From Dama dama (Eukaryota > Chordata > Mammalia > Artiodactyla > Cervidae): DNA of 64,000 nt. Under the pieces are notes generated by a model. It made no database searches and was not told where the DNA came from. It saw only the letters and a program-made list of their open reading frames with translations. Location of the stretch: positions 1,054,001-1,118,000 of the forward strand of contig NW_026870963.1 of the NCBI RefSeq assembly GCF_033118175.1, read 5' to 3'. Shown piece by piece: positions 14,861 to 28,600 of this stretch. Position numbers and translations under genes: made by a program. Each line of letters begins with the position of its first letter. Position 1 is the stretch's first letter.

Positions 14861-15283
14861 AATAGGAGGATCAAGAAGCGGTGTTGAAAAACATGAAGAT
14901 CTGAAAACTTGTGAAAAATATGAAGAGCTTCAAAAGGTGTGAAAAATATGAAGAGCTTCAAAAGGTGTCAAAAATATGAGGAGCATGAAACGGTCTGAAA
15001 AATAGGTGGATCAAGAAGCGGTGTTGAAAAACATGAAGAGCGTGAAAACGTGTGAAAAATATGAAGAGCTTCAAAAGGTGTGAAAAATATGAAGAGCTTC
15101 AAAAGGTGTCAAAAATGAGATGAGCATGAAACGGTCTGAAAAATAGGTGGATCAAGAAGCGGTGTTGAAAAACATGAAGAGCGTGAAAACGTGTGAAAAA
15201 TATGAAGAGCTTCAAAAGGTGTGAAAAATATGAAGAGCTTCAAAAGGTGTCAAAAATGAGATGAGCATGAAACGGTCTGAAAA
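14861..15283 (+). repeat. Tandem 141-bp pentamers
   Basis: Three consecutive units are 140-141 bp long instead of 113 because subunit B is present twice. The D subunit carries a marker, AGGTGGATCAAGAAGCGG or AGGAGGATCAAGAAGCGG. The marker region begins at 14,861, 15,001 and 15,142, and the next D starts from 15,283. The same marker recurs singly at 16,076, 17,791 and 20,353, so the variant also spread outside this cluster. Confidence 0.88.
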
Positions 15284-16298
15284 ATAGGAGGAGCAGGAAG
15301 TGGTGATCAAAAACATGAAGTGCCTAAAATGGTGTGAAAAATATGAAGAGCTTCAAAAGGTGTGAAAAATATGAAGAGCTTCAAATGGTGAGAAATATAT
15401 GAGGAGCATGAAACGGTCTGAAAAAAAGGAGGATCAAGAAGCTGTGTTGAAAAACATGAAGAGCCTGAAAAGGAGTGAAAAATGTGAAAAGCTTCCAAAG
15501 GTGTAAAAATATGAGGAGGATGAAACGTTCTGAAAAATAGGAGGAGCATGAAACCGTGTTCAAAAATATGAAGAGTCTGAAAAGGTCTGAAAAATATGAA
15601 GAGCTTCAAAACGTGTGAAATACATGAGGAGCATAAAACGGTCTGAAAAATAGGAGGATCATGAAGTGGGGTTGAAAAATATGAAGAGCCTGAAAACGTG
15701 TGAAAAATATGAAAATCTGCAAAAAGTGTCAAGTATGAGATGAGCATGAAATGGTCTGAAAAATAGGAGGAGCATGAAGCGGTGTAGAAAAACATGAAGA
15801 GCCTGAAAAGGTGTGAAAAATATGAAGAGCTTCAAAAGGTGTCAAAAATATGAGGAGCATGAAACGGTCTGAAAAATCGGAGGAGCATGAAGCGGTGTTC
15901 AAAAACATGAAGAGCCTGAAAAGGTGTGAAATATATGAAGAGCTTCTAAAGGTGTTAAAAATAGGAGGAGCATGTAGCGGTGTTCAAAAACATGAAGAGC
16001 CTGAAAATGTGTGTAAAACATGAAGAGCTTCAAAACGTGTCAAAAATATGAGGAGCATGAAACGGTCTGAAAAATAGGTGGATCAAGAATCGGTCTTGAA
16101 AAACATGAAGAGCGTGAAAACGTGTGAAAAATATGAAGAGCTACAAAAGGTGTGAAAAATATGAAAATCTTAAAATGGTGTCAAAAATGAGATGAGCATG
16201 AAACGGTCTGAAAATAGGAGGAGCATGATCTGGTGTTGAAAAACATGAAGAGCCTGAAAAGTTGCGAAAAATATAAAGACCTTCAAAAGGTGTCAAAA
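15284..16298 (+). repeat. Monomeric satellite segment
   Basis: Ordinary units of 113 and 141 bp with scattered substitutions. It contains the ATCAAG-type D-subunit marker at 16,076. No higher-order block or foreign sequence was seen. Confidence 0.8.
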
Positions 16299-17198
16299 CT
16301 ATGAGGAGCATGTAACGGTTTGGAAAATAGGACGAGCATGAAGTGGTGTTGAAAAACATGAAGAGCCTGAAAAGATGTGAAAAATATGAAGAGCTTCAAA
16401 AGGTGTCCACAATATGAGGAGCAAGAAACTGTCTGAGAAATAGGAGGAGCATGAAGTGGTGCTGAAAAACATGAAGAGCCTAAAAGGTGTGAAAAATAAG
16501 AAAAGCTTCAAAAGATGTGACAAATATGAGGAGCATGAAACGGTCTGAAAAATTGGAGGATCATGAAGCGGTGTTGAAAAACATGAAGAGTCTGAAAAGT
16601 TGTGAAAAATATGAAGAGCTTCAAAAGGTGTCAAAAATGTGAGGAGCATGAAACGGTCTGCAATATAGGAGGAGCATGAAACCGTGTCAAAAACATGAAG
16701 AGCCTGAAAAGGTGTGAAATATATGAAGAGATTCAAAAGGTGTCAAAAATATGAGGAGCATGTAACGGTTTGGAAAATAGGACGAGCATGAAGTGGTGTT
16801 GAAAAACATGAAGAGCCTGAAAAGATGTGAAAAATATGAAGAGCTTCAAAAGGTGTCCACAATATGAGGAGCATGAAACTGTCTGAGAAATAGGAGGCAC
16901 ATGAAGTGGTGCTTAAAAACATGAAGAGCCTAAAAGGTGTGAAAAATAAGAAAAGCTTCAAAAGATGTCACAAATATGAGGAGCATGAAACGGTCTGAAA
17001 AACTGGAGGATCATGAAGTGATGTTGAAAAACATGAAGAGTCTGAAAAGTTGTGAAAAATATGAAGAGCTTCAAAAGGTGTCAAAAATGTGAGGAGCATG
17101 AAACTGTCTGAAAAATAGGAGGAGCATGAAACCGTGTCAAAAACATGAAGAACCTGGAAAGGTGTGAAAAATGAAGAGCTTCAAAAGGTGTGAAATAC
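16299..17198 (+). repeat. 450-bp four-unit block in two tandem copies
   Basis: Rare variants line up at a constant offset of 450 bp: TGTAACGGTTTGG at 16,311 and 16,761, GTGTCCACAATATGAGG at 16,403 and 16,853, and ACCGTGTCAAAAACATGAAG at 16,681 and 17,131. Four units of 113 bp would be 452 bp, so the block is a four-unit higher-order repeat with small deletions. Single-base differences separate the copies, for example near 17,151-17,158. A third, partial relative has GTGTCCACA at 17,752. Block edges are good to about 10 bp. Confidence 0.88.
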
Positions 17199-19150
17199 AT
17201 GAGGAGCATGAAACGGTCTGAAAAATAGGAGGAGCATGAAACGGTGTTTAAAAACATGAAGAGCCTGAAAAGGTGTGAAAAATATGAAGAGCTTCAAAAC
17301 GTGTCAAAACTATGAGGAGTATGAAACGGTCTGAAAATAGGAGCAGCATGAAACGGTGTTCAAAAACATGAAGAGCCTGAAAAGGTGTGAAAAATATGAA
17401 GGGCTTCAAAAGGTGTCAAAAATTAGATTAGCATGAAACGGTCTGAAAAATAGGTGGAGCATGAAGCGGTGTTGAAAAACATGAAGAGCCTCAAAAGGTG
17501 TGAAAAATATAAAGAGCTTCAAAAAGTGTCAATAATGAGATGAGCATGAAATGGTCTGAAAAGAAGGAGGAGCATGAAGTGGTGTTGAAAAACATGAAGA
17601 GCCTGAAAAGGTGTGGAATATATGAAGAGATTCAAAAGCTGTCAAAAATATGAGGAGCACGTAACGGTTTGGAAAATAGGAAGAGCATGAAGTGGTGTTG
17701 AAAAACATGAAGAGCCTGAAAAGATGTGAAAAATATGAAGAGCTTCAAAAGGTGTCCACAATATGAGGAGCATGAAACTGTCTGAGAAATAGGTGGATCA
17801 AGAAGCGGTGTTGAAAAACATGAAGAGCGTGAAAACGTGTGAAAAATATGAAGAGCTTCAAAAGGTGTGAAAAATATGAAGAGCTTAAAATGGTGTCAAA
17901 AATGAGATGAGCATGAAAAGGTCTGAAAAATAGGTGGAGCATGATGTGGTGTTGAAAAACATGAAGAGCCTGAAAAGTTGTGAAAAGTATGAAGACCTTC
18001 AAAATGTGTCAAAAATATGAGGAGCATGAAACGGTCTGAAAAATAGGAGGAGCATGAAGCCGTGTTGAAAAACATGAAGGGCCTGAAAGGGTGTAACAAA
18101 TATGAAGAGCTTCAGAAGGTGTCAAAAATGAGATGAGCATGAAACGGTCTGAAAAATAGGAGGAGCATGAAGTGGTGTTGAAAAACATGAAGAGCCTGAA
18201 AAAGTGTGAAATATATGAAGAGCTTCAAAGGTGTGAAGTACATGAGGAGGATGAAACCGTCTGGAAAATAGGAGTAGCATGAAGCGGTGTTCCAATACAT
18301 GAAGAGCCTGAAAACTTGTGAAATATATGAAGAGATTCAAAAGGTGTCAAAAATATGAGGAGCATGAAACGGTCTGAAAAAAAGGAGGAGCAGGAAACCG
18401 TGTTCAAAAGTATGAAGAGACTGAAAAGGTGTGAAAAATTTGAAGTGCTTCAAAAGGTGTGAAAATTAGGAGGAGCATGAAGCGGTGTTCCAAAACATGA
18501 AGAGCCTGAAAATGTGTGTAAAATATGAAGAGCTTCAAAACGTGTCAAAAATATGAGGAGCATGAAACGGTCTGAAAAATAGGAGTATCAAGAAGCGGTG
18601 TTGAAAAACATGAAGATCTGAAAACTTGTGAAAAATATGAAGAGCTTCAAAATGTGTGAAAAATATGAAGAGCTTCAAAAGGTGTCAAAAATGAGATGAG
18701 CATGAAACGGTCTGAAAAATAGGTGGAGCATGAAGTGGTGTTGAAAAACATGAAGAGCCTCAAAAGTTGTGAAAAATATGAAGACCTTCAAAATGTGTCA
18801 AAAATATGAGGAGCATGAAAGGGTCTGAAAAATAGGAGGAGCATGAACCGGTGTTCAAAAACATAAAGAGCATGAAAAGGTGTGAAAAACATGAAGAGCT
18901 TCATAAGGTGTCAAAATTAGTTTAGAATGAAAGGGTCTGAAAAATAGGAGGAGCATGAAGTGGTGTTGAAAACATGAAGAGCCTGAAAAGGTGTGAAATA
19001 TACGAAGAGCTTCAAAAGGTGTGAAAAATACGAAGTGCATCAAAAGGTGTCAAAAATGAGATGAGCATGAAACGGTCTGAAAAATAGGAGGAGCATGAAG
19101 TGGTATTGAAAAACATGACGAGCCTGAAAACGTGTGAAAAATATGAAGAG
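17199..19150 (+). repeat. Monomeric satellite segment with dispersed block relatives
   Basis: Mostly 113-bp units with some pentamers (near 18,660 and 19,030). It includes a partial relative of the preceding 450-bp block (GTGTCCACA at 17,752) joined to the AGGTGGATCAAG marker at 17,791. The join suggests unequal exchange between two variant lineages. Nothing other than satellite is present. Confidence 0.78.
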
Positions 19151-22100
19151 CTTCAAAAATATGAAAAATATGAAGAGATTCAAAAGGTGTGAAAAATATG
19201 AAGAGCTTCAAGAGATGTCAAAAATGAGATGAGCATGAAACGGTCTGAAGAAAAGGAGGAGCATGAAGCGGAGTTCACAAAAATCAATAGCCTGAAAAGG
19301 TGGAAAATATATGAAGAGCTTCAAAAGGTGTCAAAAATTTGAGGAGCATGAAACAGTCTGAAAAATAGGAGGAGCATGAATTGGTTTTGAAAAACATGAA
19401 GAGACTGAAAACATGCGAAATATATGAAGCACTTCATAAGGTGTGAAATACATGAGGAGCATGAAACAGTTCAAAAATAGGAGGAGCATGAAGCAGTGTT
19501 CAAAAACATGAAGAACTAGAAAAGGTGTGAAAAATATGAAAAGCTTCAACAGGTGTGAAAATTATGAGGAGCATGAAACGGTCTGAATAATAGGAGGAGC
19601 ATGAGACTGTGTTCAAAAACATGAAGAGCCTGAAAAGGTGTGAAAAATATGAAGAGCTTCAAAGGGTTGGAAATACATGGAGAGCATGAAACGGTCTGAA
19701 AAATAAGAGGAGCATGAAGCGGTGTTGAAAAACAAGAAGAGCCTGAAAAGGTGGGTAAAATATGAAGAGCTTCAAAAGGTGTCAAAAATATGAGGAGCAT
19801 GAAACGGTTTGAAAAATAGGAGGAGCATTAAACGGTGTTCAAAAACATGAAGAGCCTGAAATGGTGTGAAAAATATGAAGAGCTTCAAAAGGTGTCAAAA
19901 ATAGGAGGAGCATGAAACGGTCTGAAAAATAGGAGGAGCATGAAGCGGTGTAAAAAACATGAAGACCCTGAAAAGGTGTGAAAAATATGAAGAGCTTCAA
20001 AAGGTGTCAAAAATATGAGGATCATGAAACGGTCTGAAAAATAGGAGGAGTATGAAGCGGTGTAAAAAACATGAAGACCCTGAAAAGGTGTGAGAAATAT
20101 GAAGAGCTACAAAAGGTGTAAAAAATATGAGGATCATGAAACGGTCTGAAAAATAGGAGGAGCATCAAGTGGTGTTGAAAAACATGAAGAGCCTGAAAAA
20201 GTGTAAAATATATGAAGAGCTTCAAAAGGTGTTAAAAATAGGAGGCGCATGAAGCGGTGTTGAAAAACTTGAAAAGCCTGAAAAGGTGTGAAAAACATGA
20301 AGAGCTTCAAAACGTGTCAAAAGTATGAGGAGCATGAAACGGTCTGAAAAATAGGTGGATCAAGAAGCGGTGTTGAAAAACATGAAGAGCTTGAAAACGT
20401 GTGAAAAATATGAAGAGGTTCAAAAGGTGTGAAAAATATGAAGAGCTTAAAATGGTGTCAAAAATGAGATGAGCATGAAACGGTCTGAAAAATAGGAGCA
20501 GCATGAAACGGTGTTCAAAAACATGAAGAGCCTGAAAAGGTGTGAAAAATATAAAGAGCTTCAAAAGGGGTGAAATACATGCGGAGCATCAAACGGTCTG
20601 AAAAATAGGAGGAGCATGAAAAGGTGTTCAAAAACATGAAAGCCTGAAAAGGTGAGAAAAATATGAAGGGCTTCAAAAGGTGTTAAAGACATGAGGAGCA
20701 TGAAACGGTCTGAAAAATAGGAGGAGCATGAAGTTGTGTTGAAAAACATGAATAACATGAAAAGGTGTGAAAAATATGAAGAGCTTCAAAAGGTGTCAAA
20801 AATATGAGGAGCATGAAAGGGTCTGAAATATAGGAGGAGCATGACGTGGTGTTGAAAAACATGACGAGCTTGAAAAGGTGTGAAAAATATGAAGAGCTTC
20901 AAAAGCTGTGAAAAATATGAGGAGCACGAAATGCTCTGAAAAATAAGAGGAGCATGAAGCCGTTTTGAAAAACATGAAGAGCCTGAAAAGGTGTAGAAAA
21001 TATGAAGAGCTTCAAAAGGTGTCAAAAATATGAGGAACATGAAACGGTCTGAAAAATAGGAGGAGCATGAAGTGGGGTTGAAAATCATGAAGAGCCTGAA
21101 AAGGTGTGTAAAATATGAAGAGCTTCAAAAGGAGTGAAATACATGAGGAGCATGAAACCGTCTGAATTATAGGAGGAGCATGAAGCGATGTTCATAAACA
21201 TGAAGAGCCTGAAAAGGTGTGAAATATATGAAGAGCTTCAAAAGGAGTGAAAAATATGAAGAGCTTCAAAAGCTATCAAAAATGAGATGAGCATGAAACG
21301 GTCTGAAAAAGAGGACTAACATGAAGTGGTGTTGAAAAACATGAAGAGCCTGAAAAAGTGTGATATATATGAAGAGCTTCAAAAGGTGTGAAAAATATTA
21401 GGAGCTTCAAAAGAGGTCAAAAATATGAGGAGCATGAAACGGTCTGAAAAATAGGAGGAGCATGAAGTGGTATTGAAAAACATGACGAGCCTGAAAACGT
21501 GTGAAAAATATGAAGAGATTCAAAAATATGAAAAATATGAAGAGATTCAAAAGGTGTGAAAAATATGAAGAGCTTCAAGAGATGTCAAAAATGAGATGAG
21601 CATGAAACGGTCTGAAGAAAAGGAGGAGCATGAAGCGGAGTTCACAAAAATGAAGAGCCTGAAAAGGTGGAAAATATATGAAGAGCTTCAAAAGGTGTCA
21701 AAAATTTGAGGAGCATGAAACAGTCTGAAAAATAGGAGGAGCATGAATTGGTTTTGAAAAACATGAAGAGACTGAAAACATGCGAAATATATGAAGCACT
21801 TCATAAGGTGTGAAATACATGAGGAGCATGAAACAGTTGAAAAATAGGAGGAGCATGAAGCAGTGTTCAAAAATGAAGAACTAGAAAACGTGTGAAAAAT
21901 ATGAAGAGTTTCAAAAGGTGTGAAAAATATGAAGAGCTTAAAATGGTGTCAAAAATGAGATGAGCATGAAACGGTCTGAAAAATAGGAGCATCATGAAAC
22001 GGTGTTCAAAAACATGAAGAGCCTGAAAAGGTGTGAAAAATATAAAGAGCTTCAAAAGCTGTGAAATACATGCGGAGCATCAAACGGTCTGAAAAATAGG

Positions 22101-25100
22101 AGGAGCATGAAAAGGTGTTCAAAAACATGAAAGGCTGAAAAGGTGAGAAAAATATGAAGAGCTTCAAAAGGTGTTAAATACATGAGGAGCATGAAACGGT
22201 CTGAAAATTAGGAGGAGCATGAAGCGGTGTTCAAAAACATGAAGAGCCTGAAAACGTGTGAAAAGTATGAAAAGGTTCAAAATGTGTCAAAAATATGAGG
22301 AGCATGAAACGGTCTGAAAAATAGGAGGACCATGAAACGGTCTTCAAAACATAAAGAACCTGAAAAGGTGTGAAAAATATGAAGAGCTTTTAAAGGTGTC
22401 AAAAATATGAGGAGCATGAAACGGTCTGAAAAAGAGGAGGAGCATGAAACCATGTTCAAAAACATGAAGAGCCTGAAAAGGTGTGAAAAATATGAACAGC
22501 TTCAAAAGGTGTGAAAAATATGAAGAGCTTCAAAAGGTGTCAAAAATGAGATGAGCATGAAATGGTCTGAAAAATCAGAGGAGCATGAAGTGGGGTTGAA
22601 AATCATGAAGAGCCTGAAAAGGTGTGTAAAATATGAAGAGCTTCAAAAGGAGTGAAAGACTTGAGGAGCATGAAACCGTCTGAATTATAGGAGGAGCATG
22701 AAACGGTGTTGAAAAACATGAAGAGCCTCAAAAGGTGTGAAAAATATGAAGAGCTCAAAAGGTGTCAAAAATATGAAGAGCTTCAAAAAGTGTGACAAAT
22801 GAGATGAGCATGAAATGGTCTGAAAAAGGAGGAGCATGAAGTGGTGTTGAAAAACATGAAGAGCCTGAAAAGGTGTAGAAAATATGAAGAGCTTCAAAAG
22901 GTGTCAAAAATATGAGGAACATGAAACGGTCTGAAAAATAGGAGGAGCATGAAGTGGGGTTGAAAATCATGAAGAGCCTGAAAAGGTGTGTAAAATATGA
23001 AGAGCTTCAAAGGGAGTGAAATACATGAGGAGCATGAAACCGTCTGATTTAGGAGGAGCATGAAGCGATGTTCATAGACATGAAGAGCCTGAAAAGGTGT
23101 GAAATATATGAAGAGCTTCAAAAAGTGTGAAAAATATTAGGAGCTTCAATCGATGTCAAAAATATGAGGAGCATGAAACGGTCTGAAAAATAGGAGGAGC
23201 ATGAAGTGGTATTGAAAAACATGAAGAGCGTGAAAACGTGTGAAAAATATGAAGAGCTTCAAAAATATGAAAAATATGAAGAGATTCAAAAGGTGTGAAA
23301 AATATGAAGAGCTTCAAGAGATGTCAAAAATGAGATGAGCATGAAACGGTCTGAAGAAAAGTAGGAGCATGAAGCGGAGTTCACAAAAATGAAGAGCCTG
23401 AAAAGTTGGAAAATATATGAAGAGCTTCAAAAGGTGTCAAAAATTTGAGGAGCATGAAACAGTCTGAAAAATAGGAGGAGCATGAATTGGTTTTGAAAAA
23501 CATGAAGAGACTGAAAACATGCGAAATTTATGAAGCACTTCAAAAGGTGTGAAATACATGAGGAGCATGAAACAGTTGAAAAATAGGAGGAGCATGAAGC
23601 AGTGTTCAAAAACATGAAGAACTGGAAAAGGTGTTAAAATTATGAACAGCTTCAAAAGGTGTGAAAAATATGAAGAGCTTCAAAAGGTGTCAAAAATGAG
23701 ATGAGCATGAAACGGTCTGAAAAATCAGAGGAGCATGAAGAGGGGTTGAAAATCATGAAGAGCCTGAAAAGGTGTGTAAAATATGAAGAGCTTCAAAAGG
23801 AGTGAAATACATTAGGAGCATGAAACCGTCTGAATTATAGGAGGAGCATGAAACGGTGTTCAAAAACATGAATAGCCTGAGAAGGTGTGAAAAATATGTA
23901 GAGCTACAAAAGGTGTGAAAAATATGAAGAGCTTCAAAACGTGTCAAAAATATGAGGAGCATGAAACTGTCTGAAAAATAGGAGGAGCATGATCCGGTGT
24001 TGAAAAATATGAAGAGCTTCAAAAGGTGTCAAAAATGAGATGACCATGAAACGGTCTGAGAAATAGAAGGAGCATGAAGTTCTTTTCAAAAAAATGAAGA
24101 ACCTGAAAAGGTGTGAAGTATATGAAGATTTCAAAAGGTGTCAACAATATGAGGAGCATGAAACGGTCTGAAAAATAGGAGGAGCATGAAGTCATGTTGA
24201 AAAACATGAAGAGCCTGAAAATGTGTGAAAAATACGAAGAGCTTCAAAAGGTGTCACAAATATGAGGAGCATGAAACGGTCTGAAATATATCAGGAGCAT
24301 GAAGCGGTGTTCAAAAACATGAAGAGCCTGAAAACGTGTGAAAAATTTGAAGAGCTTCAAAAATGTGAAAAATATGAAGAGCTTCAAAAGGTGTGAAATA
24401 TATGAAGATTCAAAAGGTGTCAAAAATTAGATGAGCATGAAACGGTCTGAAAAATAGGAGGAGCATGAAGTGTTGTTCAAAAATTTGAAGAGCCTGAAAT
24501 GGTGTGAAATATATGAAGAGCTTCAAAATGTGTCAAATATATGAGGAGCAAAAACGGTCTGAAAATAGGAGGAGCATGAAGTGGTGTTGAAAATCATGAT
24601 GAGCCTGAAAAGGTGAGTAAAATATGAGGAGCTTCAAAATGTGTGAAATACATGAGGAGCATGAAACGGTCTGGAAAATAGGAGGAGCATGAAGCGGTGT
24701 TCAAAAATATGAAGAGCCTGAATATTTGTGAAAACTATGAAGAGCTTCAGAAGGTGTCAAAAATTAGATGAGCATGAAACGGTCTGAAAAATAGGAGGAG
24801 CATGAAGTGGTGTTGAAAAACATTAAGAGCCTGAAAATGTGTGAAATATATGAAGAGCTTGAAAAGATTTCAGAAATGAGAGGAGCATGAAACGGTCTGA
24901 AAAATAGGAGGAGCATGAAGCGGTGTTGAAAAACATGAGGAGCCTGAAAAGGTGTGAAAAATATGAAGAGCTTCAAAAGTTGTGAAAAATATGAAGAGCT
25001 TCAAATGCTGTCAAAAATGAGATGAGCAAGAAACGGTCTGAGAAATAGGAGAAGCATGTAGTGGTGTTGAAAAACATGACGAGCCTGAAAAGGTGTGAAA

Positions 25101-25665
25101 AATATGAAGAGCTACAAAAGCTGTGAAAAATATGAGGAGCACGAAATGCTCTGAAAAATAAGAGGAGCATGAAGCCGTGTTGAAAAACATGAAGAGCCTG
25201 AAAAGGTGTAGAAAATATGAAGAGCTTCAAAAGGTGTCAAAAATATGAGGAACATGAAACGGTCTGAAAAATTGGAGGAGCATGAAGTGGGGTTGAAAAT
25301 CATGAAGAGCCTGAAAAGGTGTGTAAAATATGAAGAGCTTCAAAAGGAGTGAAATACATGAGGAGCATGAAACCGTCTGAATTATAGGAGGGGCATGAAG
25401 TGATGTTCATAGACATGAAGAGCCTGAAAAGGTGTGAAATATATGAAGAGCTTCAAAAGGTGTCAAAAATATAAGGAGCATGAAACGGTCTGAAAAATAG
25501 GAGGAGCATGAAGCGGTATTCAAAAACATGAAGAGCCTGAAAAGCTGTGAAATTATGTCAAGCTTCAAAAGATGTGAAAAATATGAGGAGCAGGAAACGG
25601 TCTGAAAAATAGTAGGAGCATGAAGCGTTGTTAAAGAACATGAAGAGCCTGAAAAGGTGTGAAAT
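19151..25665 (+). repeat. Higher-order repeat domain 2 (1.7-2.4 kb period)
   Basis: Two landmark sets show block repetition. ACATGCGAAA followed by a GAAGCACTTC-type B subunit occurs at 19,411, 21,778 and 23,517 (periods 2,367 and 1,739 bp). GTGTAGAAAATATGAAGAGC occurs at about 20,991, 22,873 and 25,206 (periods 1,882 and 2,333 bp). A third marker, GAAGCGGAGTTCACAAAAAT, accompanies the first set. As in domain 1, copies differ by one or more whole units and by small indels. The domain edges are approximate. Confidence 0.83.
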
Positions 25666-28600
25666 ATATGAAGAGCTTCAAAAGGTGTCAAAAATATGAG
25701 GGGCATGAAACGATCTGAAAAATAGGAGGAGCATGAAATGGTGTTAAAAAACATGAATAGCTTCAAAAGGTGTGAAACATATAAAGAGCTTCAAATAGTG
25801 TCAAAAATATGAGGAGCAAGAAACGGTCTGAAAAATAGGAGGAGCATGAAGTGGTGTAGAAAAACATGAAGACCCTGAAAAGGTGTGAAAAATATGAAGA
25901 GCTTCAAAAGGTGTCAAAATATGAGGAGCATGAAACTGTCTGAAATATAGGAGGAGCATGAAAAAGTGTTAAAAAACATGAAGAGCTTCAAAAGGTGTGA
26001 AACATATGAGGAGCGGGAAACGATCAGAAAAATAGGAGGAGCATGAAACGGTGTTAAAAAACATGCAGAGCTTCAAAAGGTGTGAAACATATGAAGAGGT
26101 TCAAAAGGTGTCAAAAATATGAGGAGTATGAAACGTTATGAAAAATAGGAGGAGCATGAAGCGGTGTTGAAAAACAAGAAGAGCCTGAAATGGTGTGAAA
26201 TATATGAAGAGCTTCAAAAGGTTTCAAAAATATGAGGAGCATGAAACGGTATGAAAAATAGGAGGAGCATGAAGTTGTGTTGAAAAACATGAATAACCTG
26301 AAAAGGTGTGAAAAATATGAAGAGGTTCAAAAGGTGTCAAAAATATGAGGAGCATGAAACGGTCTGAAAAATAGGAGGAGCATGAAGTGGTGTAGAAAAA
26401 CATGAAGACAATGAAAAGGTTTGAAAAATATGAAGAGCTTCAAAAGGTGTCAAAATATGAGGAGCATGAAACTGTCTGAAATATAGGAGGAGCATGAAAA
26501 GGTGTTAAAAAACATGAAGAGCTTCAAAAGGTGTGAAACATATGAGAAGCGGGAAACGATCAGAAAAATAGGAGGAGCATGAAGCCGTGTTGAAAAACAT
26601 GAAGAGCCTGAAAACGTGTGAAAATTCTGAAGAGCTTCAAAAGGTGTGAAATATATGAAGAGCTTCAAAAGGTGTCAAAAATGAGATGAGCATGAAATGG
26701 TCTGAAAGATAGGAGGAGCATGAAGCTGTGTAGAAAAACATGAAGAGCCTGAAAAGGTGTGAAAAATATGAAGAGCTTCAAATGGTGTGAAATACATGAG
26801 GAGCTTGAAACGGTCTGAAAAATAGGAGGAGCATGAAATCTTGTTGAAAAAGATGAAGAGCCTGAAAAGGTGTGAAAATTATGAGGAGCTTCAAAAGGTG
26901 TGAAATATATGAAGAGCTTCAAAATGTGTCAAAAATGAGATGAGCATGAAATGGTCTGAAAGATAGGAGGGGCATGAAGCGGTGTTGAAAAACATGAAGA
27001 GCCTGAAAAGGTGTGAGAAATATGAAGATCTTCAAAATGTGTCAAAAATATGAGGAGCATGAAATGGTCTGAAAAATAGGAGGAGCAAGAAGTGATGTTT
27101 AAAAACATGAAGAGCCTGAAAAGGTGTGAAAAATATGATGAGCATCAAAAGATGTGAAAAATATGAGGAGCATGAACCGGTCTGAAAAATAGGAGGAGCA
27201 TGAAGCGGTTTTGAAAAGCATGAAGAGTCTGAAAAGGTGTGGAAAATATTAAGAGCTTCATAAGGTGTCAAAAATATTAGGAGCATGAAACTGTCTGAAA
27301 AATAGGAGGAGCATGAGTGGTGTTGAAAAACGTGAAGAGCCTAAAAATGTGTGAAAAATATGAAGAGCTTCAAAAGGTGTGAAAAATATGAGAAGCATGA
27401 AACGGTCTGAAAAATAGGAGGAGCATGAACCGGTGTTCGAAAACATGAAGAGCATGAAAATTTGTGAAAAATATGAAGACCTTCAAAACGTGTCAAAAAT
27501 GAGATGGGCATGAAACGGTCTGAAAAAAAGGAGGTGCATGAAGTGGTGTTGAAAAACATGAAGAGCCTGAGAATGTGTGAAAAATATGAAGAGCTTCTAA
27601 AGGTGTGAAAAATATGAAGAGCTTCAAAAGGTGTAAAAAATGAGATGAGCATGAAACGGCCTGAAAAATAGGAGGAGCATGAAGTGGTGTTGAAAAACAT
27701 GATGAGCCTGAAAAAGTGGGAAATATAAGAAGAGCTTCAAAAGGTGTCAAAAATATGAGGAGCATGAAATGGTTTTGAAAAACATGAAGAGCCTGAAAAG
27801 GTGTGAAAAATATGAAGACGTTTAAAAGGTGTCAAAAATATGAGGAGCATGAAACTTTCTGAAAAATAGGAGGATCATGAAGCGGTGTTGAAAAACATGA
27901 AGAGCCTGAAAAGGTGTGAAAAATATGAAGAGCTTCAAAAGGTGTGAAAAATATGAAGAGCTTCAAAAGGTGTCAAAAATATGAGGAGAATGAAACGGTC
28001 TGAAAAATAGGCGGAGCATGAAACGGTGTTCAAAAACATGAAGAGCCTGAAAACGTGTGAAAAAGATGAAGAGCTTCAAAACGTGTCAAAATATGAGGAA
28101 CATGAAACGGTCTGAAAAATAGCAGGAGCATGAAGCGGTGTTCAAAAACATGAAGAGCCTGAAAAGGGGTGAAAAATATGAAGAGCTTCAAAAGGTGTCA
28201 ATAATAAGACATGCATGAAAAAGTCTGAAAAATAGGAGGAGCATGAAACGGTCTGAAATATAGGAGGAGCATGAATCTGTGCTCAAGTACATGAAGCGCC
28301 TGAGAAGGTGCGAAAAATATGAAGAGCTTCAAAAGGTGTGAAAAATATGAGGAGCATAAAACGATCTCAAAAATAGGAGGAGCATGAAGCGGTGTTAAAA
28401 AACATGAAGAGCCTGAAAAGGTGTGACAAATATAAAGAGCTTCAAGATGTGTGAAAAATATGAGGAGCATGAAACGGTCTGAAAAATAGGAGGAGCATGA
28501 AACGGTGTGAAAAAAATGAAGAGCATGAAAAGGTGTGAAAAATATGAAGAGCTTCAAAAGGTGTGAAAAATATGAGGAGCATGCAACGGTCTGAAGAATA

